A DNA stretch of 47,287 nucleotides, taken from the NCBI GenBank assembly GCA_020832225.1, contig JAFIFA010000144.1, forward strand, positions 1-47,287, given 5' to 3'. Positions within the stretch are counted from its first letter, which is position 1, and each line of letters opens with the position of its first letter. The notes beneath the pieces were generated by a model that saw only the letters and a list, made by a program, of their open reading frames with translations, was not told the DNA's origin and searched no databases. A program made the translations under genes and the position numbers. This stretch comes from Balneolaceae bacterium. Its GTDB lineage: Bacteria > Bacteroidota > Rhodothermia > Balneolales > Balneolaceae. Of the stretch, positions 15,689-24,410 are shown piece by piece.

Positions 15689-16912
15689 TCAGGTTGTAGC
15701 AGCGATCTGCTGAAAAATCTCTTCGTTGCTTTCGGTTCGCTTCATTACCTGAAGCAGCATCTGCATCGACTCTTTTGGAGATTTTTTGAGCAGAAACCGG
15801 CGAACCATATTACGCTCTTCCAGCGACTCTTCAATAAACTTGTTCTCATTTCTCGTACCGGAAGCGGCAATATTGATAGCCGGATAGGTTCTGTCGTTAG
15901 CCAGTTCCCTGTCCAGAACAAGCTCCATGTTACCTGTTCCCTTAAACTCTTCGAAGATGAGATCATCCATTCTGGAGTTGGTCTCTACAAGACAGGTGGC
16001 AATAATGGTTAACGAACCACCACCTTCAATTTTCCTGGCAGAGCCAAAGATCTTTTTAGGAATTTCCAGTGCCCGAATATCAAGACCACCGGAAAGTGTA
16101 CGTCCGCTGTTGGTCTGTGCAGCGTTGTAAGCTCTGCCAAGGCGTGTGAGGGAGTCGATCAGTAGTACAGCGTGCTCTCCATACTCTGCCTTTCGTTTTA
16201 CGTAGCCCAGAGCCATTTCTGAGATTCGAACATGGCTTTCGGTGGGCTTGTCGTTGGATGAGGCAAAAACCTCCGCATTGGTTGTTCTGAGAAAATCGGT
16301 TACCTCTTCCGGGCGCTCATCAACCAGCAGAACGGCTGTATGAATGTCTGGATAGTTATCGGTGAGTGACTTGGCAATCTTTTTAAGAAGTACCGTCTTA
16401 CCGGTTCTTGGGGGTGCAACAATAATGGCTCTCTGCCCCCTTCCTATCGGTGCAACCAGGTCTATCACGCGTAGTTCAATATCATCGGGGTTAACGCCCA
16501 GCTTGATATATTCGGTAGGCATGATCGGCGTCTGCAATTCAAAGCGGTTCACCTTTTGCCACTCTTCAGCGGGCTTCCCGTTCACTTTCTGAATGGAGTG
16601 AACATGGCGATTGCCGCTCTGGTCCTCTTCAAACTCTCCTTCCAACAGAAGTCCGGAGCGCAGATCGTGGTGCTTCACCTCATCTGGTTTCAGAAACGGA
16701 TCTTTGGGGTTGTAGCTGAACTCAAAATCGATCCTGCGGATAAATCCATACCCTTTAGGATTGATTTCAAGAATACCGCTGTATCGGCCGCCTATTCTTG
16801 TCTGTTGATTATGATGAAACTGGGGGACAAAGCCGTTTTTTTTCTTTCCCTTGCCTTTCGACTTACCCTTAGACTTATGATTTCGTCCCCGGTTTTTGTG
16901 TGAACGTGCCAT
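15689..16912 (-). CDS. rho: Transcription termination factor Rho
   Basis: Hexameric RNA-dependent ATPase that ends transcription. Order of parts: a basic Lys/Gly/Arg-rich arm (residues 1-26), the cold-shock-like RNA-binding domain with RYSGILEINPKGYGFIRR, and the ATPase with Walker A APPRTGKTVLL, Walker B AVLLIDSLTRLGRAYN, Q-loop NSGRTLSGGLDI and R-loop GGGSLTIIATCLVET. The 407 residues are slightly short of E. coli's 419. The N-terminal helix bundle is replaced by the basic arm. Confidence 0.97.
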   Translation of the reverse strand: MARSHKNRGRNHKSKGKSKGKGKKKNGFVPQFHHNQQTRIGGRYSGILEINPKGYGFIRRIDFEFSYNPKDPFLKPDEVKHHDLRSGLLLEGEFEEDQSGNRHVHSIQKVNGKPAEEWQKVNRFELQTPIMPTEYIKLGVNPDDIELRVIDLVAPIGRGQRAIIVAPPRTGKTVLLKKIAKSLTDNYPDIHTAVLLVDERPEEVTDFLRTTNAEVFASSNDKPTESHVRISEMALGYVKRKAEYGEHAVLLIDSLTRLGRAYNAAQTNSGRTLSGGLDIRALEIPKKIFGSARKIEGGGSLTIIATCLVETNSRMDDLIFEEFKGTGNMELVLDRELANDRTYPAINIAASGTRNENKFIEESLEERNMVRRFLLKKSPKESMQMLLQVMKRTESNEEIFQQIAATT

Positions 16913-17040
16913 GCACTAATGAATTTTATATGTGTTCAGTAGAAGTTGAAAATCTAACTTGTATAGTGAATAATGTGTTCTGACTACAAGAAGAGAATGG
17001 AGATCTTGATCTTCGCAATGGGAAGGATCGGAGAAATGAA

Positions 17041-17067
17041 AGAGTGATGCTCTTATCGCATCACTCT
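17041..17067 (-). terminator. Strong hairpin between the TPR gene and rho
   Basis: AGAGTGATGC and GCATCACTCT form a perfect 10-bp stem with a 7-nt loop. On the minus strand it follows the TPR gene by about 38 nt, and the 3' flank is pyrimidine-rich (TTTCATTTCTCC). It may end the upstream operon or lie in the rho leader. Confidence 0.65.
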
Positions 17068-17104
17068 CATGAAAATATAAGGAAGGAAAGCTGTGAATCA
17101 AAAA

Positions 17105-18421
17105 TTATCGAACGGTAGTGGCTTCATCGATCCATGCGTAGCATTGATGCACGCTTCCGTTGATCTGCATTCTGTCTCCGGTTTCCCATCCGCGGAAGAA
17201 TTTATCTTCGGAAGTAGGGAGTACAGGTTCGTAGGTTGTATACTGTCTGCGAACTGCATTTGCCACAGAAGGGTCTGCATCACGAGCTTTATCCAGATAG
17301 TCGAGAACCAGCCAGTAGACTGTTCGGTCATCCCGGTCGATTTGACGCCCGGAAGTACACTGAGAAATTGCAGCACCGTAAATGGATGCGATTCTCATGT
17401 ATGGCTGCCCCCAACTGCTGTCGAGGCTGCTTGCTTCGCGGGCATATCTTCGGGCAGACTGTAGGTCGCCTTTATTCTGATAGGTCTCCGCAATTCGAAG
17501 CGTGGTTGTCTTCTTGTGCTCACGATTATCGGTAAGCTCTACAGCTTCCTTCATGTAACGGATGGCAAGTTCATACTGTGCATCTGATCGGGCATAGTCT
17601 GCCAGACGAGTTGCATTTTCGTATGTTTTGCTGATCTCATAGAGTTTGCCAGCGTACTCTATCGATTTTTCCCTGTCACCTCTGTTTTCGTAGAGTGACG
17701 CGATTTCACGAATCAGCGCTTCATCTCCGGGATTGTTGGCAAGCCGCTCTTCTAAAAATCCAATCCGCTCTTCCGGATCGGAGAATAGACCGTCTCGCAC
17801 CTCTTCAATATTGTTGGTGAGCTGGGAACCGGCATAATTCTCAGCAATTTCAATCATTGCGAGTGCTTTGTCGCGCTCATTCTGAGATACATAGTTTGAG
17901 AGAAGAATTTGGATATAGTACCCATCTGCTGACTGTGTGAGTCTCTCAGGATCGAGCTCAAACGCTTTCTCATAGTCGGCATACGCTTTAAGCATACCGT
18001 CCTGAATCTGGCTTTGGTGCTCCTGGAAAAATCGTCCACGGTTGAAGTGCCATCTGTAGTAATCGATGGTCTCTTCATCAAATGTGGCAAATGCATCATC
18101 ATAGATGGCCAAGGCCGTATCGATGTGGGCGGATCTCAGTGCCGGGTCGCTGGCCTGTTTTGAGAGCTCAGAGTAGACATCAATCAATCGCTCATACTGC
18201 CTGTGGAGGGTAAACCGGTTCGCACCGGGTATCTCCATCGGTTTCTTTTCAAGCATCCATTTTCCAAACTGCAGAGCCATGTCATAATTGCCGGTTCTGT
18301 AGTTCTCATAGAATATGGAGTAAGCCTGAATCTCGCTCATTCCGTAAGGTGGCTCACTTTGTGAATAGGCATTCGATGAGAATGCAAAGATGAATGCTAA
18401 TATTGCTATGTATTTTTTCAT
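17105..18421 (-). CDS. Secreted TPR-repeat protein
   Basis: The 438-residue protein has a signal peptide (MKKYIAILAFIFAFSSNAYS) and is otherwise built of helical tetratricopeptide-type repeats. Examples are YENRGDREKSIEYAGKLYE, YARSDAQYELAIRYMKEA and YQNKGDLQSARRYAREAS. It should act in the periplasm or at the outer membrane as a protein-protein scaffold. It has two Cys near the C-terminus. It follows an outer-membrane barrel gene by 54 nt and may be its partner. Exact function unknown. Confidence 0.8.
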   Translation of the reverse strand: MKKYIAILAFIFAFSSNAYSQSEPPYGMSEIQAYSIFYENYRTGNYDMALQFGKWMLEKKPMEIPGANRFTLHRQYERLIDVYSELSKQASDPALRSAHIDTALAIYDDAFATFDEETIDYYRWHFNRGRFFQEHQSQIQDGMLKAYADYEKAFELDPERLTQSADGYYIQILLSNYVSQNERDKALAMIEIAENYAGSQLTNNIEEVRDGLFSDPEERIGFLEERLANNPGDEALIREIASLYENRGDREKSIEYAGKLYEISKTYENATRLADYARSDAQYELAIRYMKEAVELTDNREHKKTTTLRIAETYQNKGDLQSARRYAREASSLDSSWGQPYMRIASIYGAAISQCTSGRQIDRDDRTVYWLVLDYLDKARDADPSVANAVRRQYTTYEPVLPTSEDKFFRGWETGDRMQINGSVHQCYAWIDEATTVR

Positions 18422-18475
18422 ATTTCTGCGATTTGTTTCTGTCCTGTATCTAAACTCACAACAGGGGATTTATTA

Positions 18476-19813
18476 TCACTGGAATCTTTGCCTTACAAAC
18501 ATGTATTCAGCAAGATTCAGAGACAGTGTAAAGCCCCATATATTCTCTTTAACCAAATCTGAGGATTGAGTTCCCCGGATTCCGTAATGAAAGTTTAAAT
18601 CAACGGATGAGGATGATCTCTGAGAAACGATGCCGATACCGGCATTCAAAAACAGAGTCTCTATATTTTCACCGTTGATAGCCAGGTGGCCGTCATCGTA
18701 GGATGTACCCACACTGTATTTAAAGTTTGAGAAAAAGCCGCCCGGTGTTTCGAATCTATAGGGATGGTACTGTAAGCCGAGCCCTGCTCTCATTCTGTCC
18801 TTAAAAAAGGCTTCCTGAGCCGGACTGTAGCTATACTCTGCATTTCCCCACTCCTGGTACTGAACCTCAGTAGCAACGTTAACGTAGCGACTGAAATTAT
18901 ACACAAGGCCTGCATTAAATTCCAATGGCATCTTTACGGTACCGTCACGAACGGATGCAGGGCCACTCAGGTCGATCTGAGTGGGAATTCCACCACCGGT
19001 AATTAATCTCGGATCAGATAGGGTACGAAATGCGGTTGCGGTGCGCTCTGCTTCAATATTTACCGGCAGATTAACAGTGGCCCCCAGGGAGATCTGATCT
19101 TCGCTTCCGAAAATCTCACCTTTATTGAAGAAAACCCCGAAACGGTGCCCGAAGCCATACCCTTCAATACTCTGATTGGTTATCGTGTTTCGGTAGCTGC
19201 CGTCGCTGAAGGATGAAATTCTCTCCTGCTGCTGTGATAGCAAATTGGCAGAAAAGCCATAACCTACCGAGAGAAAGCTTGCAACCCTCAAACCAAAGCC
19301 AGCCTCAAAACGATTGATACCGCCAGTTCCGCGGACGCTGTTCTGAAAACTTACCGGGTCGGTTTCAAATCCGCCAATAGGACTAAATGAACCTTCGTTG
19401 ACAGAGCGAAAGTCGGAGCGGGTCATCGGAGTAAACGAAATTGATGCCCCAAGCTGGTTTCGCAGAAGCGGCACAACCAGCTGAAAATTATCAAACGCAA
19501 AGAGCGCATTGGTCACAGAGGAGGTGTTATCCTGCATGTTGAAATTGTTCATGCTGAGAGCAACAGAACCCTGTGTAAAACCTGTAAGGCCCCAGTGTGC
19601 CGGATTGGAGATGCTGGGAGACATATTGGTAAATGATGCCACTCCGGACAGACCCATTCCGTTTGTATAGGGTGAATGGACGTCCATCGGCATGCCCAGG
19701 CCAAAGCCGGAGTAAAAAGATCCGGTTCTGGCCAGATCGTTATCCTGGGCGCTGGTTGTCTGAACAAACAAGAGCCCGAGTACTATCGTAAATATGGTGG
19801 AGAGGGATTTCAT
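18476..19813 (-). CDS. Outer-membrane beta-barrel protein (FadL/PorV-like)
   Basis: The 445 residues have a signal peptide ending TTSA-QD and alternating amphipathic strands rich in Gly and aromatic residues. Examples are GSVALSMNNFNMQ, FEAGFGLRVASFLSVGYGFSANLL and LGLQYHPYRF. The C-terminus ends in Phe-Gln after MFVRQRFQ. The N-terminal motif NPAHWGLTGFTQGSVAL resembles the start of FadL/UPF0164-type barrels in this group, where asparagine-proline lies after the signal. It lies 9 nt behind the lipoprotein gene, so the two are likely co-expressed. Transport substrate unknown. Confidence 0.75.
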   Translation of the reverse strand: MKSLSTIFTIVLGLLFVQTTSAQDNDLARTGSFYSGFGLGMPMDVHSPYTNGMGLSGVASFTNMSPSISNPAHWGLTGFTQGSVALSMNNFNMQDNTSSVTNALFAFDNFQLVVPLLRNQLGASISFTPMTRSDFRSVNEGSFSPIGGFETDPVSFQNSVRGTGGINRFEAGFGLRVASFLSVGYGFSANLLSQQQERISSFSDGSYRNTITNQSIEGYGFGHRFGVFFNKGEIFGSEDQISLGATVNLPVNIEAERTATAFRTLSDPRLITGGGIPTQIDLSGPASVRDGTVKMPLEFNAGLVYNFSRYVNVATEVQYQEWGNAEYSYSPAQEAFFKDRMRAGLGLQYHPYRFETPGGFFSNFKYSVGTSYDDGHLAINGENIETLFLNAGIGIVSQRSSSSVDLNFHYGIRGTQSSDLVKENIWGFTLSLNLAEYMFVRQRFQ

Positions 19814-19822
19814 AAAACCTGA

Positions 19823-21193
19823 CTATTCTACGGTCGTAATTATAATTCTTGGTCTCAGATTCTCAGAGGCTTGGCTTCCATAGAAATCGGAAGAGAAGAG
19901 AATGCCGTTTGTTGTCTGAAGCGAAACAAAAATCGGCCCTTCCTCAATATCACCAAACACATAGTTAAGGATATATTGAGTGATATCTATGCTAAAGAGC
20001 TGATTATCCTGATCGAGTGAACTTCCGAACCGCGATGGGTTCACAAAAAGCTCAGATACCAGATCGGATGGTGTTCTCTGGAATGAGTGACCCCGCAGGC
20101 TGGTTACTGCCGGTCTTGATATTGCTGACGTCATCTCTTCCCGTTCGGTATCTCTTACAAAGACCAGTTTGGCGTTCACGATGTTTTTTGAGCTCAACTC
20201 CTCGATTGGCAGATCCACATCTACCTGGAGAATTCGCTCGGAATTGTGAAGAACAAAACCATCATCAAAATCCGGTTCGTCTGATCGGACTACAGTTGAA
20301 CCCCAGTCAATCAGATCCAGAAACTGTGACGATGAGCCATTCCCATTTTCATCGCCGTTATCGTCACCATTTCCGTTCTCATCACCGTTTTCGCCATTTC
20401 CGTTCGGGCTGTTAACCAAAAATCTGGTAATACCGGGAGCGTCCTCATCATCATCCTGTGAGTGTCTCAGGAACCGGATTTTTGAGTCGTCGTCAACAGG
20501 AACAATGGCAAGGCCTGTAAATTCGCGCCGGTACAGAGAGTCACGGTTAGCCTCTTCGCTGTTGAAGAACTCCCGAAACTTTTGAACCCACTCATTATCC
20601 AGCGGCACCTCGATACTATCCTCATCAGCCACTTCAAACTCACCCACTTTCGCAGAGAGATCTACAGCCACCTCACTGTTGTAGCGAAGTTGATTTCCGC
20701 GCCATCGTTCACCCACTTCATAGATTTCAAACCGTGAAACAGATCCTGCATCACCGTAAATCGGTGTTCTGAAAGTCAGTTTCAGGCTCATTGTGTCATC
20801 TTCGCCAATCTCATCTACAACCGCTCTTGTAATAGCTGGCTTGAGCAGGGATACGGCGTTAAGATTTCCATACAGAGGGTCCTGAAATGCTCCCATAGCA
20901 CTGTTCTGCAATCTCCCGGAGAAGGTATTGGCCTCCACGGTAGAAATTGATTCCACATCGTACGTAGTTGTACGCGCTTCATCAGGATCGGGCCCAAGGC
21001 CATCTCCCACCGTTCCGCCAGATTCACATCCGGCAAATATCAGTGCGGCGAGAAGAAGAAAGGCAGCGACCGGAAGCCGACTGCCTTTAATAGCAATATT
21101 CAGGTTATTTCTGTCAGGTTCAGAAGTGGATGGTCGATCACTCCTCTTTTCCGGTGATCTCCCGGTAATATTCAGCAAATTTTTTCGATACAT
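19823..21193 (-). CDS. Large lipoprotein, DUF4270-like
   Basis: The 456-residue product has a lipoprotein signal with AFLLLAALIFAGCESGG (lipidated Cys in FAGC). The only in-frame start is the ATG at 21193, which overlaps the starch-synthase gene by 56 nt and gives a long basic N-region. The mature chain is beta-rich, with a low-complexity Asn/Gly/Asp/Glu run (NGENGDENGNGDDNG) at about residues 270-290. The pattern of paired domains with TTVR and SDFYGSQASENLRPRIIITT at the end recalls DUF4270-type surface lipoproteins of Bacteroidota. It is probably anchored in the outer membrane next to the barrel encoded downstream. Confidence 0.7.
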   Translation of the reverse strand: MYRKNLLNITGRSPEKRSDRPSTSEPDRNNLNIAIKGSRLPVAAFLLLAALIFAGCESGGTVGDGLGPDPDEARTTTYDVESISTVEANTFSGRLQNSAMGAFQDPLYGNLNAVSLLKPAITRAVVDEIGEDDTMSLKLTFRTPIYGDAGSVSRFEIYEVGERWRGNQLRYNSEVAVDLSAKVGEFEVADEDSIEVPLDNEWVQKFREFFNSEEANRDSLYRREFTGLAIVPVDDDSKIRFLRHSQDDDEDAPGITRFLVNSPNGNGENGDENGNGDDNGDENGNGSSSQFLDLIDWGSTVVRSDEPDFDDGFVLHNSERILQVDVDLPIEELSSKNIVNAKLVFVRDTEREEMTSAISRPAVTSLRGHSFQRTPSDLVSELFVNPSRFGSSLDQDNQLFSIDITQYILNYVFGDIEEGPIFVSLQTTNGILFSSDFYGSQASENLRPRIIITTVE

Positions 21194-21944
21194 CTTCGGG
21201 CGAACCCTGAATTTTGGTTGGATTTATATTTAATTCTTTGAACAGATCATCGAACTGGTCAGACAGATGGTTACCAGTCACAACGTGATCGCTGTATTTC
21301 AATCCGGTTTTAAGGAGATCTACAGCCCCACCTTCGGCCAGTTCATCAATGTTCACATTTTCGGGAAGACCAAGCAGATCCAATATATTGGTTCCATCAA
21401 AGTGCCCTTTATTTTCGGGGTGATGGAGGTTATATACTATCTGCGTGTTCTTGAAAATCTTCTCTTCCTTATACTTGGTGCGAACAAGCAGCGGTATCAA
21501 TCCGGCTGGCCAATCGTGGCAGTGGATGATATCCGGTTCCCATCCGAGACTGATAACTGTCTCAAGCACTCCTTTATTGTAGAAGGCGAGGCGTTCATCA
21601 TTGTCATCGTAAAACTTGTCGGTTTTGGGATTCACAAACATCCCTTTCCGCTTGAAGTACTTATCGTTATCCAGGAAGTAGACCTGAAGTTTGGCATTCG
21701 GAATACTTGCTACTTTAATCTTCATGCTATCCACGGTATCCCCAACTTCAACTTCGATGCCGGAGAGGCGGATTACTTCATGAAGCCTATTGCGGCGATC
21801 ATTAATCGTGCCATACTTCGGGAGCAGGATTCTGATTTCAAAACCCTGGTCCTGAAGAGACGCGGGCAGGAACCTGAGCAGGTCTGCCGTGTGTGTCATT
21901 CTTGCAAATGGAGCGATTTCAGCGGCTGCGTACAATATTTTCAT
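21138..21944 (-). CDS. Starch/glycogen synthase catalytic-domain protein, N-terminal half only
   Basis: The 268-residue protein matches only the N-terminal Rossmann domain of GT5 glycogen synthases: MKILYAAAEIAPFA, RILLPKYGTI, YFLDNDKYF, RLAFYNKGVLE, DIIHCHDWPAGLIPLLV and KYSDHVVTGN. The C-terminal GT-B half, which holds much of the nucleotide-sugar site, is absent. The KxGGL loop after the first strand reads ARMTHTADLL instead. Similar half-length proteins are known in Bacteroidota glycogen clusters. It may need a partner or act as a regulator. It lies in a run with glgB, malQ and comA. Confidence 0.85.
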   Translation of the reverse strand: MKILYAAAEIAPFARMTHTADLLRFLPASLQDQGFEIRILLPKYGTINDRRNRLHEVIRLSGIEVEVGDTVDSMKIKVASIPNAKLQVYFLDNDKYFKRKGMFVNPKTDKFYDDNDERLAFYNKGVLETVISLGWEPDIIHCHDWPAGLIPLLVRTKYKEEKIFKNTQIVYNLHHPENKGHFDGTNILDLLGLPENVNIDELAEGGAVDLLKTGLKYSDHVVTGNHLSDQFDDLFKELNINPTKIQGSPEDVSKKFAEYYREITGKEE

Positions 21945-21967
21945 GACGATCTATGCGGTTGCTTGGA

Positions 21968-22789
21968 TTAACTTCCGGTTGCGCCGGAGCTTCCACTACG
22001 GGGAAGCAGTTCTTGGAATTTTTCTTCATCTAATGAATAAAAGTCAAATAAAGTATCACTTCTGAGCCCGAGGCGAAGTGTCTCTACAGGTATCACCTCC
22101 GATGGGGAGATATTACCGAGATTCACATTGGTGCCAAACTTTCTGATGAACCAAACCTGCTGCTCTTTTTTTGGGGCTTCGAAAATCAAACAATCTGGAT
22201 CTATCTGATCGGCGATCTCGTCGATGAGCCCCGAGCGAATCTCGCCATTTGGCCGGAACACACCCACGTTGCCGCTTTCACGAGCTTCGCAGATAACTTT
22301 CCAGGCACCGGCTTTCAGCTCACTTTTGATCATTTTCACCCAGTTGTAAGGCGGAATAATCTCATCCGGATTCTTGCTGCCCACTTCAGACAGAACAGTA
22401 AACTCACTACTCAATCTCTCGATGATATCGAGCTTTCGGGCTTCTGAAAGGCGAATACATCCGTTGGAAACCTCAATGACCGACACACCATGCTCTCTGA
22501 GCAGCTCAATGTAATCTTCCAGCTGATCCCGGAGCAGATAGGCTTCAAACAGCGTTCCGCCAAAATAGACAGGGATATTGCTATCTCGGTAAACATCCAG
22601 CTTCTTTGTCAGATTGGGAGTCACAAGACTTGTGCCCCATCCCAGTTTTACCAGATCGGTAAATTCGGAAGCAGCTTCACAGAAATCTTCAGCCTCACGA
22701 ACACTGAACCCTTTATCGAGCGCAAGAGTAATCCCATTGCTACGGGGTTTTTCAGTCCGCGCCGGCAGATGATTTAATTGAAATGGCAT
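21968..22789 (-). CDS. comA: Phosphosulfolactate synthase (ComA family)
   Basis: Family enzymes add sulfite to phosphoenolpyruvate, giving (2R)-phospho-3-sulfolactate. This is the first step to coenzyme M in archaea and to sulfolactate in some bacteria. Seen: ALDKGFSVREAEDFCEAA, VKLGWGTSLVTPNL, VYFGGTLFEAYLL, IEVSNGCIRLS, VLSEVGSKNPDE, ICEARESGNVGVFR and IFEAPKKEQQVWFIR. The 273 residues and TIM-barrel pattern fit. comB and comC are not seen here. Its place between malQ and the half starch synthase is unexplained. Confidence 0.92.
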   Translation of the reverse strand: MPFQLNHLPARTEKPRSNGITLALDKGFSVREAEDFCEAASEFTDLVKLGWGTSLVTPNLTKKLDVYRDSNIPVYFGGTLFEAYLLRDQLEDYIELLREHGVSVIEVSNGCIRLSEARKLDIIERLSSEFTVLSEVGSKNPDEIIPPYNWVKMIKSELKAGAWKVICEARESGNVGVFRPNGEIRSGLIDEIADQIDPDCLIFEAPKKEQQVWFIRKFGTNVNLGNISPSEVIPVETLRLGLRSDTLFDFYSLDEEKFQELLPRSGSSGATGS

Positions 22790-22868
22790 TCACTGAGTTT
22801 ATTCATTATAAGACAGCATAAGATACAAAACGGTGGTTTCATTGAAAAGCGATGCGGAAATTCATCTG

Positions 22869-24377
22869 CTACCCCTCAGAGTGAACCACTTTCCGGTTGC
22901 CCAATTCGATCAGAGCCCTTATCCGATCCCCATCCACTTTCTGCAGCATATCGGGTGTATACCGCCACATCCAGTTATTACCAACGGTTGCCGGCAGGTT
23001 CATGCGATGATCGGTATCAAGCCCCATGAAGTCCTGAAGCGGAAAAATGGCTTGATCGGCTACCGACAACATCCCCAGCCGAATCAGCTCCCACTCAATT
23101 TCATTTCCGTCACTGCGGGTGTATTCCCTAACCCGGTGCTTCTCGATTTCCGGAGCTGCCTGGTACCATCCCACACTCGTATCGTTGTCGTGTGTTCCGG
23201 AATAGGTTACACAGTTTTGCGGATAGTTGTGCGGGAGAAAGCTGTTGGTTGAATCGGAATCGAACGCAAACTGAATGATCTTCATACCCGGGAAATTGAA
23301 GTCGTCACGCAGCTTCTCAACCGTAGGAGTCATCACTCCAAGATCTTCGGCTATGATCGGCAGCTGCCCAAGCTCTTTCTGAATGGTTTCAAACAACTTC
23401 TGGCCTGGAGCAGGCACCCATCGACCATTAATCGCCGTATCTTCTTCTGCAGAGACCTCCCAATACTCGTCGAATCCACGAAAGTGGTCTACACGGATAG
23501 CATCGTAAAGTTCAAACATCTGCCGGAACCGCTCAATCCACCAGCTAAAACCACTCTTCTCAAGCTCCTTCCAGTTGTAGAGCGGATTTCCCCACAGCTG
23601 ACCGGTTTCGCTGAAATAGTCTGGCGGCACTCCGGCAATAAGCTGACGGTTCCCCTGCTTATCAACAGCAAAGAAGGAGGGGTTCGACCAAACATCGGCG
23701 CTGTTGTGGTCCACAAAAATTGGAATATCACCAATCACCCTGATTCCCTTCTCATTTGCGTACGACTTGAGCTCATACCACTGCTCAAAAAACTCAAACT
23801 GTAGCCAACGATAGTAATCGATCTCTTTACTTTGCTTTTTGGCAAACGATTTCAGATCGGCTTTTTTGCGCTGCGCGAGGCCTTTATTCCAAAGGTTCCA
23901 TGGCTTGCGGCCATTTTCGATGGAACATGCCATGAAGAGGGTATAGTCGTCCAGCCAATAGTTATTCTGCTTGGCAAACTTCTTCAGCTTCTTCGCATCT
24001 TCGCCAGACTCTGATTCGAGATAGCGTTCATAGGCCTTTCTGTAAAGATTCTCTTTTACCTCATAAGAAGCCTCATAATCTGCTGTGGTGGTGACCGGCA
24101 GCTCCGCTTTTTTAAGCTCCGACTCTTTAAGGAGCCCTTTTTCAGCTAGTTTATCGGGACTGATCAGGTAGGGGTTGCCGGCAAATGCCGAGTAGCTGGC
24201 GTAAGGTGAATTGCCATACCCGGTAGGGCCTAATGGCAGCACCTGCCAGATGGTTTGATTGGTTTGTTCCAGAAAGTCGATAAACTCCCTCGCCTCATGC
24301 CCCAAATCGCCCATACCGTACCTGGATGGAAATGATGTTGGATGCACAAGCGTGCCACAGGATCTTGGAAATCTCAT
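22869..24377 (-). CDS. malQ: 4-alpha-glucanotransferase (amylomaltase, GH77)
   Basis: Moves alpha-1,4-glucan segments between chains, linking glycogen and maltodextrin pools in the cytoplasm. GH77 signatures: WQVLPLGPTGYGNSPYAS, AGVPPDYFSETGQLWGNPLY, AIRVDHFRGFDEYWEV (catalytic Asp nucleophile), IIAEDLGVMTPTVEKLRDD (acid/base Glu) and YSGTHDNDTSVGW. The 502 residues are a normal bacterial length. It starts 33 nt after glgB. Confidence 0.97.
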   Translation of the reverse strand: MRFPRSCGTLVHPTSFPSRYGMGDLGHEAREFIDFLEQTNQTIWQVLPLGPTGYGNSPYASYSAFAGNPYLISPDKLAEKGLLKESELKKAELPVTTTADYEASYEVKENLYRKAYERYLESESGEDAKKLKKFAKQNNYWLDDYTLFMACSIENGRKPWNLWNKGLAQRKKADLKSFAKKQSKEIDYYRWLQFEFFEQWYELKSYANEKGIRVIGDIPIFVDHNSADVWSNPSFFAVDKQGNRQLIAGVPPDYFSETGQLWGNPLYNWKELEKSGFSWWIERFRQMFELYDAIRVDHFRGFDEYWEVSAEEDTAINGRWVPAPGQKLFETIQKELGQLPIIAEDLGVMTPTVEKLRDDFNFPGMKIIQFAFDSDSTNSFLPHNYPQNCVTYSGTHDNDTSVGWYQAAPEIEKHRVREYTRSDGNEIEWELIRLGMLSVADQAIFPLQDFMGLDTDHRMNLPATVGNNWMWRYTPDMLQKVDGDRIRALIELGNRKVVHSEG

Positions 24378-24410
24378 AATTCAGTTAATCGTTAGTCAGC
24401 TTTTAAATTA

